Assembly (NCBI GenBank): GCA_001577215.1
Contig: LSCC01000083.1
Span: 1 to 7,128 of the forward strand
DNA length: 7,128 nucleotides
Direction: 5' to 3'
Source: Fidelibacterota bacterium TCS52
Lineage (GTDB): Bacteria > Fidelibacterota > Fidelibacteria > Fidelibacterales > Fidelibacteraceae
This document shows, one piece after another, positions 1 to 6,941 of the stretch; the first letter of the stretch is position 1; each line of letters begins with the position of its first letter. The notes under the pieces were generated by a model. That model ran no database searches and was not told where the DNA came from. It worked only from the letters and a program-made list of their open reading frames with translations. Both the position numbers and the translations under genes were made by a program.

Positions 1-89
1 ATCCTAAGCTTATAAAAATAGGATACGAAGCAGGTTTGGGAAATGACAATAGCGCTGGGTTGGGGTGTGTTGGAAATAAAACCACATGA
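1..89 (+). CDS. cas6: Cas6 CRISPR RNA endoribonuclease, C-terminal end only
   Basis: This is the last 28 codons of a gene entering from the left edge, read from the CCT at 3 to the TGA at 87-89. The peptide contains GYEAGLGNDNSAGLGCVG. This matches the glycine-rich loop (G-x-G-x5-G-x-G type) that closes the second ferredoxin-like fold of Cas6 proteins and helps bind the repeat RNA; in this family it lies within a few residues of the C-terminus, as here. Cas6 cuts the precursor CRISPR transcript within each repeat to give mature crRNAs. The catalytic residues are outside the window. Identification rests on this short motif plus the adjoining type I-D operon, where a cas6 gene is expected and no other is present. 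The gene ends 103 bases before cas10d. Confidence 0.8.
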   Translation, partial: PKLIKIGYEAGLGNDNSAGLGCVGNKTT

Positions 90-99
90 ATATTATAAT
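70..99 (+). promoter_or_regulatory. Possible sigma70-like promoter for the cas10d operon
   Basis: A perfect -10 hexamer TATAAT lies at 94-99. A weak -35 match TTGGAA (four of six consensus bases) lies at 70-75, giving an 18-base spacer. The -35 part overlaps the end of cas6. Transcription would start near 106, leaving a leader of about 85 bases before cas10d. In DNA this AT-rich, TATAAT occurs often by chance, so the call is tentative. The 90-192 spacer is the only gap over 20 bases between cas genes, which makes it the natural place for a second promoter. Confidence 0.3.
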
Positions 100-192
100 T
101 TAAAAAGGAACTATAAAGGGATCTATTTTGCAACCTACAAGTGATCTAACTTGGTTAAAAGTAACTTCCTAAATTCATTTTAGAGGTAAATC

Positions 193-2967
193 ATGAATGT
201 AAAATTTGAACAAAGAGCCTATTTTAAAACCCAATTATTTAATGAGACAACTAATGAGTATAATGAAATTATACTTACAAATCTTATTAAACACTATAAA
301 CTTACAACTGCAAAAGGTAGTAGTAAATATAAATTGCTATCTGACATGCCCTACCATATTCATATTATAAACGGTATTTATCCAGCTTTATTGTTATTTG
401 AAGAATTATTGCAAAAAGAGCAGATTGAAAATAAATCCATAGAACATTTTTTAAAAGTGTTCATGGTTGCTTTTACGCTACATGATCTAAATAAATTAAC
501 AGATGAAGATGATCTCAAACAGACTATTGAAAAAGATTTATTATTATTTCTTGATATACTTGAAACTGATCAATTTTTCCCAGAGTGGAAAGATTACATT
601 GATGAAATTAAGTTCATAATTTTAAAAACTGAAGAAAGGACAAGAAATCTTGCTAATGATTTACAAATCAATGAACGCCAATTTGTAAATGATTATTTGG
701 CAGAACTAAGTCAACTTGCTGATAAATTTGGTTCCATAAAAAATTTTGACAATATTGTGTCCTTTTTTGATCAAACACAAAAAATAACTTTTAAATCATA
801 CAAAAAACTAAGTGATATATGGGAATTGTCTTATATTGGTATTAATGAAAATATTTATACTCTTTTGTCCCAAAAATTATTATCAATTGTTAGAGAATAT
901 ATCTGTACCGAAAAACAAAATAATATTTTATTTAATCTCCGCAATGGAATTGTTTTTATAGGCGAGCCGCTTGTTGCAAACGATCTGAAAATAATTAAAC
1001 AAAATTTTTCAAATCCCATTCAAGATGAGATAAATCCTGTAGAAGCAACAAAAATTGATGAACAGCAAGTTAATTTCGGCTTCACTGACATGATGCAGTT
1101 AAACAAACATTTATTATGGGACATTGTACGAAGCCATCTGTCAAGAAAGTTGCTTGCCATAAATACTAACGAATATTTTAATTCTGGAGGACATAATAAC
1201 AACCTCGCTGAAATTATCCCAGATTTTTTAGATGAGAATGAATTGCCATTAGAAATAATAGATGATTCAAAGGCAAATAAATGGGCAAAATTTATTTATC
1301 AAGAAAGTAAAGAATGGGATGATTTAGAAGCGGATGAACAAAAAATTTTATACGCCATTGGTCTTGAAAAAATAAAATATTTAGCCACAACACGATGGGG
1401 TGAAGAGCTAAAAAGATCTGTGTTATTACTATCGGAAAAGTCTAGTATCAATTCACCGGATAAAAAGCCAAATCGAACTATTAAAACTTTAGCTGCTATG
1501 CAAAAGATTAGTATTCTTCTGGAAGAAAATGATGTTAATGAGATTATCCATAACCAAGAAGATGAAATACTGGAATTCTTCTCTTCTCAAGATGATAATT
1601 TCAGTGATTCAACAAACTGGGAGCAATTCGTAGATATGAACCTGGTTGGGAATTTTGATAATGATCCTGACAATTTTAATTTTGATTTCAGAGATATTCC
1701 AAAAAAACCTGACATGTGTGTTATTTGTGGTCAAAAGAAAAAAAATCTCTACAATGATGCTAAAAGCTTTGGAATTGCTCCAAGAGGCTTTAACAATAGA
1801 TCAAATAATACGCTAAAAAGTACTAAAGTTAATATATGTGAAACATGTAATACAGAGATACAATTTAGGCGTTCTTTTTTTGCAGAAAGCAGGTTTCGAA
1901 ATTCTGTTTGTATATATTTAGATATGGGTGATTATTTTATCAATTACATCAAACAGAACATTCTTAATATTTTTAGAAAAACTATTGAAATGGAGTTTGT
2001 AGACTCAAAAAATAATACCACAGTAACTATTGAAAAATTTTCTTTTGATTATGATTATTATTCTCTGGTCTTTTATTCGTTGTCAAATAAAACTGAAAGT
2101 CATTTTTACTTTATTCAAAAAATGTTGAAAATAATAAAACAATTATCTTTTAAGATTTATGTTCAAGATTTAATCTCACCATATTTTTTACAAAAAGAGA
2201 TGTTTGTTTTTGATAATTGTATGCCTTTTGTAAAAACACTTGGGTGGAATCGCATTCGTATAGATCAAATAGATTCTGTATTAGAAGAAATTTCACTGTT
2301 TTTTACTTTTGGTAAAAAACAAATCACTTCAAATATACTAAAGTATGCTGAGAACAAATTATCCATCTTTTCAATTTATTATGGATTAAAAGAGGATGAT
2401 AGAAAAAAAGTTGCCAATAAATTAACTGATTTTATAAATAAAAATAAGGAGGAATTTGTTATGAGTGTAATGGATAAGATCACAGATTATGCTGTTAAGG
2501 CAAGCTGGGGTTTTGGCAGCATGGGAGAAGAAACATGGATGATTCGTGAGGCATTAGATGTGCTTAAATTAGGCTGTAAAGAAAAACTTGATCGAGAAAC
2601 AATAATTGAGCAGATCGCTGGGATGCTTTACAAGAAATTAAAGGGGGATTCAGGGAATGTTGACCAAACGAACTTATATAATTTTTCTACTTCTGTTTAC
2701 GACGATCTCTTTACCAATGAGTGGAAAGGAAAAATTCCCCAGCCAGGACGAATGAAAAATTGGATATATCAATTTGCTTTTTTATATTCTAAAAAATCAT
2801 TAGATCAAATTAAAATCAATGCAATACAAAGTACTATAAAAGAGTTGAAACGCAAAGGTGAAACAACCTCTGAAGAAGCGGTAATGAATGTGTTAAAAAA
2901 AGACAAAAACAAAAAAAAATATATTGAACAGTACATAGAGATTTATAAAAAAATATTTCAAAATTAA
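193..2967 (+). CDS. cas10d: Cas10d (Csc3), large subunit of type I-D effector with N-terminal HD nuclease domain
   Basis: A 924-residue large subunit of the type I-D interference complex. The N-terminal quarter looks like an HD nuclease domain: histidines at 55 and 57 (MPYHIHI) and an HD pair at H97-D98 (FTLHDLNK). In I-D this domain sits on Cas10d rather than on Cas3 and cuts target DNA. A four-cysteine zinc-binding site follows (C509-x2-C512 and C549-x2-C552), as in the Cas10 family between palm and finger regions. I see no GGDD cyclase motif, which agrees with Cas10d not making cyclic oligoadenylate. The last ~170 residues are helical and correspond to the small-subunit-like region, apparently also translated alone (see the entry at 2461). 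The ATG at 193 is preceded by AGAGG at 182-186. The gene is 15 bases from csc2. Length is normal for the family and no frameshift is visible. The neighbouring csc2, csc1 and helicase genes make the assignment firm. Confidence 0.93.
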   Translation: MNVKFEQRAYFKTQLFNETTNEYNEIILTNLIKHYKLTTAKGSSKYKLLSDMPYHIHIINGIYPALLLFEELLQKEQIENKSIEHFLKVFMVAFTLHDLNKLTDEDDLKQTIEKDLLLFLDILETDQFFPEWKDYIDEIKFIILKTEERTRNLANDLQINERQFVNDYLAELSQLADKFGSIKNFDNIVSFFDQTQKITFKSYKKLSDIWELSYIGINENIYTLLSQKLLSIVREYICTEKQNNILFNLRNGIVFIGEPLVANDLKIIKQNFSNPIQDEINPVEATKIDEQQVNFGFTDMMQLNKHLLWDIVRSHLSRKLLAINTNEYFNSGGHNNNLAEIIPDFLDENELPLEIIDDSKANKWAKFIYQESKEWDDLEADEQKILYAIGLEKIKYLATTRWGEELKRSVLLLSEKSSINSPDKKPNRTIKTLAAMQKISILLEENDVNEIIHNQEDEILEFFSSQDDNFSDSTNWEQFVDMNLVGNFDNDPDNFNFDFRDIPKKPDMCVICGQKKKNLYNDAKSFGIAPRGFNNRSNNTLKSTKVNICETCNTEIQFRRSFFAESRFRNSVCIYLDMGDYFINYIKQNILNIFRKTIEMEFVDSKNNTTVTIEKFSFDYDYYSLVFYSLSNKTESHFYFIQKMLKIIKQLSFKIYVQDLISPYFLQKEMFVFDNCMPFVKTLGWNRIRIDQIDSVLEEISLFFTFGKKQITSNILKYAENKLSIFSIYYGLKEDDRKKVANKLTDFINKNKEEFVMSVMDKITDYAVKASWGFGSMGEETWMIREALDVLKLGCKEKLDRETIIEQIAGMLYKKLKGDSGNVDQTNLYNFSTSVYDDLFTNEWKGKIPQPGRMKNWIYQFAFLYSKKSLDQIKINAIQSTIKELKRKGETTSEEAVMNVLKKDKNKKKYIEQYIEIYKKIFQN
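2446..2452 (+). promoter_or_regulatory. Internal ribosome binding site inside cas10d for Cas11d
   Basis: AAGGAGG, a full match to the anti-Shine-Dalgarno core, ends 8 bases before an ATG at 2461 that is in frame with cas10d. It is as strong as or stronger than the sites of the annotated genes (AGAGG before cas10d, AAAGAGGAG before csc2). In the Cas10d frame it encodes Lys-Glu-Glu, so it could in principle arise by chance. Its spacing and its position, about 170 codons from the end of the gene, fit the known type I-D arrangement. Confidence 0.75.
2461..2967 (+). CDS. cas11d: Cas11d small subunit from an internal start within cas10d
   Basis: A predicted 168-residue product (about 19 kDa) made by initiating at codon 757 of cas10d, in the same frame and with the same stop. 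It begins MSVMDKITDYAVKASWGFGS. The start is supported by an AAGGAGG eight bases upstream. Established work on type I-D and some other type I systems (McBride and co-workers, 2020) showed that the small subunit is translated independently from the 3' end of the large-subunit gene and is needed in several copies in the complex. The length and location here fit that model, and no stand-alone small-subunit gene is present in the window. Its role would be to line the interior of the complex and stabilise the target and non-target DNA strands. The independent product is an inference from the start signal; the shared reading frame is directly visible. Confidence 0.7.
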   Translation: MSVMDKITDYAVKASWGFGSMGEETWMIREALDVLKLGCKEKLDRETIIEQIAGMLYKKLKGDSGNVDQTNLYNFSTSVYDDLFTNEWKGKIPQPGRMKNWIYQFAFLYSKKSLDQIKINAIQSTIKELKRKGETTSEEAVMNVLKKDKNKKKYIEQYIEIYKKIFQN

Positions 2968-2974
2968 AGAGGAG
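2967..2974 (+). promoter_or_regulatory. Ribosome binding site of csc2
   Basis: AGAGGAG-type sequence (AAAGAGGAG counting two preceding bases) starts at the cas10d stop codon and ends 8 bases before the csc2 ATG at 2983. It decides the start and allows ribosomes ending cas10d or Cas11d to reinitiate on csc2. Confidence 0.75.
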
Positions 2975-2982
2975 ATTGAATC

Positions 2983-3948
2983 ATGATAGATAAAATAACA
3001 TCATTTATTCCTGAAAAATATTTTGTAAAAAGTTTAAAAGACAATACTATCGGGCAGATTAAAATCGCAATTGTAAGGGAAGTGACTAATCCCTTAATCA
3101 TTAGGAGTACAGATCCAGAGGCAACAATTACTTTGAGAATGAGCAATGATACAGAAGTAGTGGAAATACCACCGAGAAAATTAAAAAGCAAAGAAAAATT
3201 ATTGGGGCTTCAGTTATGCCGGGAATTTAAGGCTGTTGATGATAGCGTGCGGTATAATATCATTGATGGTAAAGAAAAACTTAATAATGTTAATTCAGCA
3301 CTATTTGGTGACACTTCTACAAAAAGCGGTGATACTGCTGGTTTGGCAAGCAGAGTCATTTATGATTGGGCGTATTCAATTCGAGACGTTACGGATATAA
3401 CTGATAAACTTCAACATAATGCATTAGGGGAAAATGGAACTATGTGGAATGAAGCAGAAGGCAAGCAAAGGCAGAGTTTGTTTCTGACTGAATATGTTTT
3501 GCCTGAAACTTATTTTCCGCACTTTGTTACCATAGATAATGCTTCTCCTGAATTATTTTTGCACCTTCTGTTTTGTATTTTAAATCAACATCGTTATGGT
3601 GCCCAAACTACTACCAATGCTAGTAATATGAATAATCACATTGTCGCAATTGGGTTTGATGATTTTGAGAAGCCTATTAACAGTTACACAATATCAAAGG
3701 CTTGGCACGCGAAATACCAGGGGAAAGATCCAGAAGAACCAACTTTTGACTCTATTTCTTCATTCGTTCAAGATAAAATGAAGGGTATATACGGGGAAAA
3801 AAATCTTGTGAAAGAGCTACAAGATTTTTTAACATTGGTACTGAATCTTTGGAGAGAAGAAGACAGGAGCACTTTACAATCTGTTTATTCATCAGCAATC
3901 AAACAAGTTGATGAATATATGAAGGAAATCAAAATGGTAAAAAAATAA
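2983..3948 (+). CDS. csc2: Csc2 (Cas7d), backbone subunit of type I-D effector
   Basis: A 321-residue Cas7-family RAMP protein that polymerises along the crRNA to form the backbone of the I-D complex. Studies of other I-D systems also attribute ruler-like cutting of bound single-stranded target to this backbone. Recognisable Csc2 blocks in order: RKLKSKEK at 65-72, followed by LLGLQLCREF; ALFGDTSTKSGDTAG at 106-120; SRVIYDWAYSIRD at 123-135; ETYFPHFVTIDNASPELFLH at 175-194; and RYGAQTT at 204-210 just before the NMNNHI segment. Together these identify Csc2 rather than another Cas7 lineage. The start at 2983 has an excellent ribosome binding site 15 bases after the cas10d stop. Only 9 bases separate it from csc1. 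The gene is intact and of normal length. As the subunit needed in most copies, it is expected to be strongly translated, and the ribosome binding site agrees. Confidence 0.94.
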   Translation: MIDKITSFIPEKYFVKSLKDNTIGQIKIAIVREVTNPLIIRSTDPEATITLRMSNDTEVVEIPPRKLKSKEKLLGLQLCREFKAVDDSVRYNIIDGKEKLNNVNSALFGDTSTKSGDTAGLASRVIYDWAYSIRDVTDITDKLQHNALGENGTMWNEAEGKQRQSLFLTEYVLPETYFPHFVTIDNASPELFLHLLFCILNQHRYGAQTTTNASNMNNHIVAIGFDDFEKPINSYTISKAWHAKYQGKDPEEPTFDSISSFVQDKMKGIYGEKNLVKELQDFLTLVLNLWREEDRSTLQSVYSSAIKQVDEYMKEIKMVKK

Positions 3949-3957
3949 GGGTGAGAT

Positions 3958-4614
3958 ATGAAAATAATTCCAATTAAAATATCTTTACTTTCCCACTTTT
4001 TCAATTATAGTCGATTAACCAATCAGGGAGCTATTACCAGTGAATTTATTGGTGATATTGCATTGAATTACTCTTTAAATAGAATTTTGAAATTAGAAAA
4101 TTTTTATGCCGAATTCCGTACAAAACCCAAATATGAAGAATTGGCAGATCTGCCTTTTACATTCACTGTTGCCCAGCCTGTAAATTATGCATTAACTCCT
4201 ATCTATATACGTAATACTCTTTTTAATGTTGATGGTTATCCTGATTTGGATGTAATTGAACTTTCAGGGAAAAGTCCTTTTAAAAATTTTTTTAAGGTTC
4301 AGGGGATTAAGGTTGGCTCAGAATTTTCAACATTTTTAATTTGTAAAGAAGAATTCCATATTACATTGCCATTAGTTATTCGACTTGGTACCGGAAGGGA
4401 AACATTGGCTCTGCTTGAAAAACAAACAAAACATAAGAGTGAAGAGGTTTGGCTCAATGCGTTTTCTTTAAAAAATATTTATCATAATTTTGAAACGTCA
4501 TTTAAGTTGATTAAAAACTATCAATTTGAATTCAGGCTTCAGAATTACATTTTGTGGAAAAGAATAAGTGTTGAACATTTAGAAATTATCTTTGGAGACC
4601 ATTTTTATGGATAG
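3958..4614 (+). CDS. csc1: Csc1 (Cas5d-like), 5'-handle-binding subunit of type I-D effector
   Basis: A 218-residue Cas5-group RAMP protein of subtype I-D, expected to hold the 5' handle of the crRNA at the foot of the complex next to Cas10d. Visible family features: an N-terminal strand followed by a polar segment and the helix TSEFIGDIALNYSLNRIL (27-44), which resembles the conserved 'fIGdyAL-YAL' block of Csc1, and the later LPLVIRLGTGRETLALLE (137-154), matching the family's 'P-iRLGk' element. Similarity outside these blocks is low, as is usual for Csc1, so position between csc2 and the helicase adds much of the certainty. The ATG at 3958 follows AAGGGTGAG at 3947-3955, which overlaps the csc2 stop. 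The last 8 bases overlap the start of cas3'. No truncation or frameshift is seen. Confidence 0.88.
   Translation: MKIIPIKISLLSHFFNYSRLTNQGAITSEFIGDIALNYSLNRILKLENFYAEFRTKPKYEELADLPFTFTVAQPVNYALTPIYIRNTLFNVDGYPDLDVIELSGKSPFKNFFKVQGIKVGSEFSTFLICKEEFHITLPLVIRLGTGRETLALLEKQTKHKSEEVWLNAFSLKNIYHNFETSFKLIKNYQFEFRLQNYILWKRISVEHLEIIFGDHFYG
4594..4597 (+). promoter_or_regulatory. Ribosome binding site of cas3', inside the csc1 coding end
   Basis: GGAG lies 9 bases before the ATG at 4607. It favours that ATG over the in-frame TTG at 4592, which overlaps no good site and is preceded only by weak purines. The site lies in csc1 codons, so translation of csc1 and cas3' is probably coupled. Confidence 0.6.
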
Positions 4615-6496
4615 CACTTTATCTTTAAAAATAAAACCACAATTTATAGCATATTCAGGAATAGAGTATGATGGGATAAGACTTCATAAAATTCAGGAAA
4701 TTTTTTATGATTTTGAAAAACTTCCGCTTATTAGCGTTATCACTGCACCAACCGGCACTGGGAAAAGTTTTGCTTTTCCTTTACCCTTGGTACAACATTC
4801 TGGATTAAGTAAATTAAAAGGAATGATAATTTCCCCAACTAATGCGCTTATTCAAAATATGAAAGTGGATTTTCAAACCACTTTTCCAGATATAAAGACA
4901 GAAATACTTAATGCAAAACGCCTTGATGAATTGGGAGCTAATGGCAAATATGAGCGTTGGCATGCAATCTTAAAAATAATAGATGAAACTGACTTGGTAA
5001 TTACAAATCCTGATTTATTGAATTATGCACTAATGGGCGGCTATTTTATCCAAGGCAAGGTAACTCAGCGGCAATGGACAGATATTCTTGAAAAGATACA
5101 TTATTTTGTTATTGATGAATATCATCTATATGATGAAGAGCAGATTGCCAATATCCTATCCTGGTTGCACATATCAAATATACTATTTCCTAAAGAGCAT
5201 TCTAAATTTATATTTGCATCTGCAACCCCTGAACCTGGATTGCAAGAATATTTTCAAAACAAAAAAATTTACTTCACATCATTTAAGGAAGAAATCGCTG
5301 AATACGGCAGAAAAATTCATGACACACTTGATATTAAATTTATAAAAGGGCTTGAAATTCATGAATTTATGGTAAATGAGAAATTATTGATTTATGATTT
5401 TGCATTAAAAAAGAAGAAGATACTTGTCCTCTTTGATAGTTTGGTTCAACTTCATCGAGTTGAAAATATAATTAGAAATACCTTTAATGATTTAAATATA
5501 GAAGTTGATTCTGGCTATGAAACACGATCTGCTATAAAGCCAGATTTAAAAAATGCTCAAATTATTCTTGGTACAAATAAACTGGAAGTTGGCGTAAATT
5601 TACACGTTGATGTCTGTTTCATGCTGCCAGGGCGTTATTTCCGAAATTTTGTGCAAAGGTTAGGGCGTATCGCTCGGGGTGATAGATTTGGAAATATTTA
5701 TATTTTTGTAAATAAGATCAAACCGCTTAAAAAAGAATTTTTAGAAAATGAAAATTTAAATTATTATGAGTTTATTGAAAAAGCAGGAAATGTATATAAA
5801 GATAAAAAATTCTATACTGATAAAATCCCATCATTTATGGGGTGCACTTTTTATGTAATGCAAAAGAATATATCAGATTTCACCTTATGGGATATTTTAA
5901 AAAATAAATTAGCCCCAGAAGGATTAGCTAAATCTTTTCATTCTTTTTTTATACAAATTAATACAGGCATAAAAAAATTGGATGAAATTAATAAAAAGAA
6001 GGGTTATGGCTATTCCTCTGATCTTGAGAAATGGAAGCTTTGGTGGAATTATTTTTTAGATACATTTAAATATTTTCGAGGTGGTTCAATTAATTGTAAG
6101 GTTATTGATCTTGAAAGAGGAAGTAAAATTATAAGAGAATATTCTTTGGAATGGATATTAAAAAATAAAATAATTGAAGATATAAAAGAGAAAAATGGCG
6201 AAAAAATTTATTTTGTTCATGGTTTAAAAGATGACAGATCAGAATTAGCCCAAATTGTAAATTCATTACCAGTACCTGGCATTAGCAATAATATATTGTT
6301 TTACGAGGAGAGATATAAATTAAAGGGTGCATATTTAAAAAGGTTGTATGAAGTTCAACAATTTTATGAACCAAGAAAAGATGAATTTGGAATACAATGC
6401 TTAAAAATAATAAATTTACTTGAAAAAATTAAACCTGTTTTTAATGAAAAGCGGTTAAATGTGGAAGAAATTATTTCTGATTTTAATATAATTTAA
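4607..6496 (+). CDS. cas3': Cas3' helicase of type I-D, lacking an HD domain
   Basis: A 629-residue superfamily 2 DNA helicase, the stand-alone Cas3' of type I-D, recruited to the R-loop to unwind and translocate along target DNA while the HD nuclease sits on Cas10d. Motifs, numbered from the ATG: Walker A APTGTGKS at 47-54; motif Ia ISPTNALIQNM at 75-85; Walker B DEYH at 170-173, in the place of the DEAD/DEVH box; motif III SAT at 205-207; motif V GTNKLEVGVNLHVD at 322-335; and motif VI VQRLGRIARGD at 349-359. There is no HD motif at either end. The C-terminal ~250 residues are rich in aromatic and lysine residues, with no further domain that I recognise. The ATG at 4607 is chosen over the TTG at 4592 because of GGAG 9 bases upstream. 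It overlaps csc1 by 8 bases and is the last gene of the operon. All helicase motifs look intact. Confidence 0.92.
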   Translation: MDSTLSLKIKPQFIAYSGIEYDGIRLHKIQEIFYDFEKLPLISVITAPTGTGKSFAFPLPLVQHSGLSKLKGMIISPTNALIQNMKVDFQTTFPDIKTEILNAKRLDELGANGKYERWHAILKIIDETDLVITNPDLLNYALMGGYFIQGKVTQRQWTDILEKIHYFVIDEYHLYDEEQIANILSWLHISNILFPKEHSKFIFASATPEPGLQEYFQNKKIYFTSFKEEIAEYGRKIHDTLDIKFIKGLEIHEFMVNEKLLIYDFALKKKKILVLFDSLVQLHRVENIIRNTFNDLNIEVDSGYETRSAIKPDLKNAQIILGTNKLEVGVNLHVDVCFMLPGRYFRNFVQRLGRIARGDRFGNIYIFVNKIKPLKKEFLENENLNYYEFIEKAGNVYKDKKFYTDKIPSFMGCTFYVMQKNISDFTLWDILKNKLAPEGLAKSFHSFFIQINTGIKKLDEINKKKGYGYSSDLEKWKLWWNYFLDTFKYFRGGSINCKVIDLERGSKIIREYSLEWILKNKIIEDIKEKNGEKIYFVHGLKDDRSELAQIVNSLPVPGISNNILFYEERYKLKGAYLKRLYEVQQFYEPRKDEFGIQCLKIINLLEKIKPVFNEKRLNVEEIISDFNII

Positions 6497-6745
6497 AATA
6501 ATTTGTGTTCCGCTTGAATAGAGCGTTACAAATAAAACAGAAAAGATTTAATGGGTGGATATACCAAATTGTCAATGTATTGAAAATGATTAATAAAAAA
6601 GAGAGATTTAATCACCTTTCAACAAATCCTAACCACCTTTTTTGGAATGTTACAATATAACAAAAAATAATTTTGATTATGAGAAAAATTATAAAAAAAA
6701 TATCAAGCAAGCGCAGAGGAATTTTTTGCTTTTTCTCGATAACCG
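6497..6745 (+). other. AT-rich stretch after cas3' with no recognised gene
   Basis: No convincing open frame, RNA gene or CRISPR repeat is seen. Small structures are present: CGCT/AGCG with a 7-base loop (6511-6525), TGATTAA/TTAATCA with a 14-base loop (6587-6614), and TGTTA/TAACA with a 5-base loop near 6648-6662. None is followed by the GC-rich stem plus T-run of a standard terminator, so the end of the cas transcript is not defined. AGATTTAAT occurs at 6544 and 6604. The region reads like non-coding or decayed DNA. Confidence 0.5.
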
Positions 6746-6846
6746 TTAAAAAAAACAGTGGCGATCTAGGGCAAGGGAGAGGAAGAATGATCAGTACACC
6801 AGATCGCCGTGAATCAGTTCAGCTGATAACACAAGCTATTAGCTCC
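6746..6846 (+). pseudogene. Remnant of an IS3-family insertion sequence: orfA end and orfB start
   Basis: Two overlapping frames show the junction of a two-frame IS3-family transposase. The first frame, from 6746, reads LKKTVAI-stop-GKGEEE-stop. It resembles the 'LKK..aIWG..EdE-stop' C-terminus of orfA proteins of one IS3 subgroup, with the tryptophan codon turned into TAG at 6767-6769. The second frame starts at the ATG at 6787 and reads MISTPDRRESVQLITQAISS, the usual N-terminus of the matching orfB ('MIs..dR...v.LI.eA'). Similarity stops at about 6846, where the family would continue with an HTH and an integrase domain. The orfA stop and orfB start overlap as ATGA (6787-6790), and an A8 run at 6748-6755 sits where a frameshift site is expected. 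AGAGGAAG lies before the ATG. The match is from memory of family consensus over short peptides, but two frames agree. The element is dead. Confidence 0.6.
6760..6808 (+). repeat. Inverted repeat bracketing the orfB start of the IS remnant
   Basis: GGCGATCT at 6760-6767 and AGATCGCC at 6801-6808 are perfect 8-base inverted copies separated by 33 bases. The loop contains the purine-rich ribosome binding site (6776-6785) and the ATG at 6787. In RNA the stem would form just downstream of the A8 run. It could therefore act either as a frameshift stimulator or as a structure that holds the start site in a loop. Both roles are known in insertion sequences; which applies here is not shown. Confidence 0.5.
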
Positions 6847-6941
6847 GACGTTCACGAAATTGCCATGAGTTTTTTAAAAATTTTCACGTTTTTGCATAGG
6901 AGTGTCTTATTTTTTATTACAAAATTTAGTATGAGTTCTCT

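Noticed and set aside
1020..1202. Minus-strand open frame inside cas10d
   Set aside because: It overlaps a strongly supported gene, has no family resemblance and looks like a shadow frame.
2964..3191. Minus-strand hydrophobic 75-codon frame opposite csc2
   Set aside because: It is antisense to conserved Csc2 coding sequence; the hydrophobic look follows from the complement of lysine/glutamate/asparagine codons.
5088..5345. Plus-strand 85-codon frame inside cas3'
   Set aside because: It is out of frame with the intact helicase motifs DEYH and SAT that it overlaps, and has no recognisable content.
6544..6612. AGATTTAAT repeated exactly 60 bases apart, like a CRISPR repeat unit
   Set aside because: Only 9 bases are shared, the composition is generic AT-rich, and there is no third copy 60 bases either side.
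6511..6662. Three small inverted repeats after cas3' as a transcription terminator
   Set aside because: Stems are 4-7 pairs and mostly A/T, and none is followed by a run of T on the + strand.
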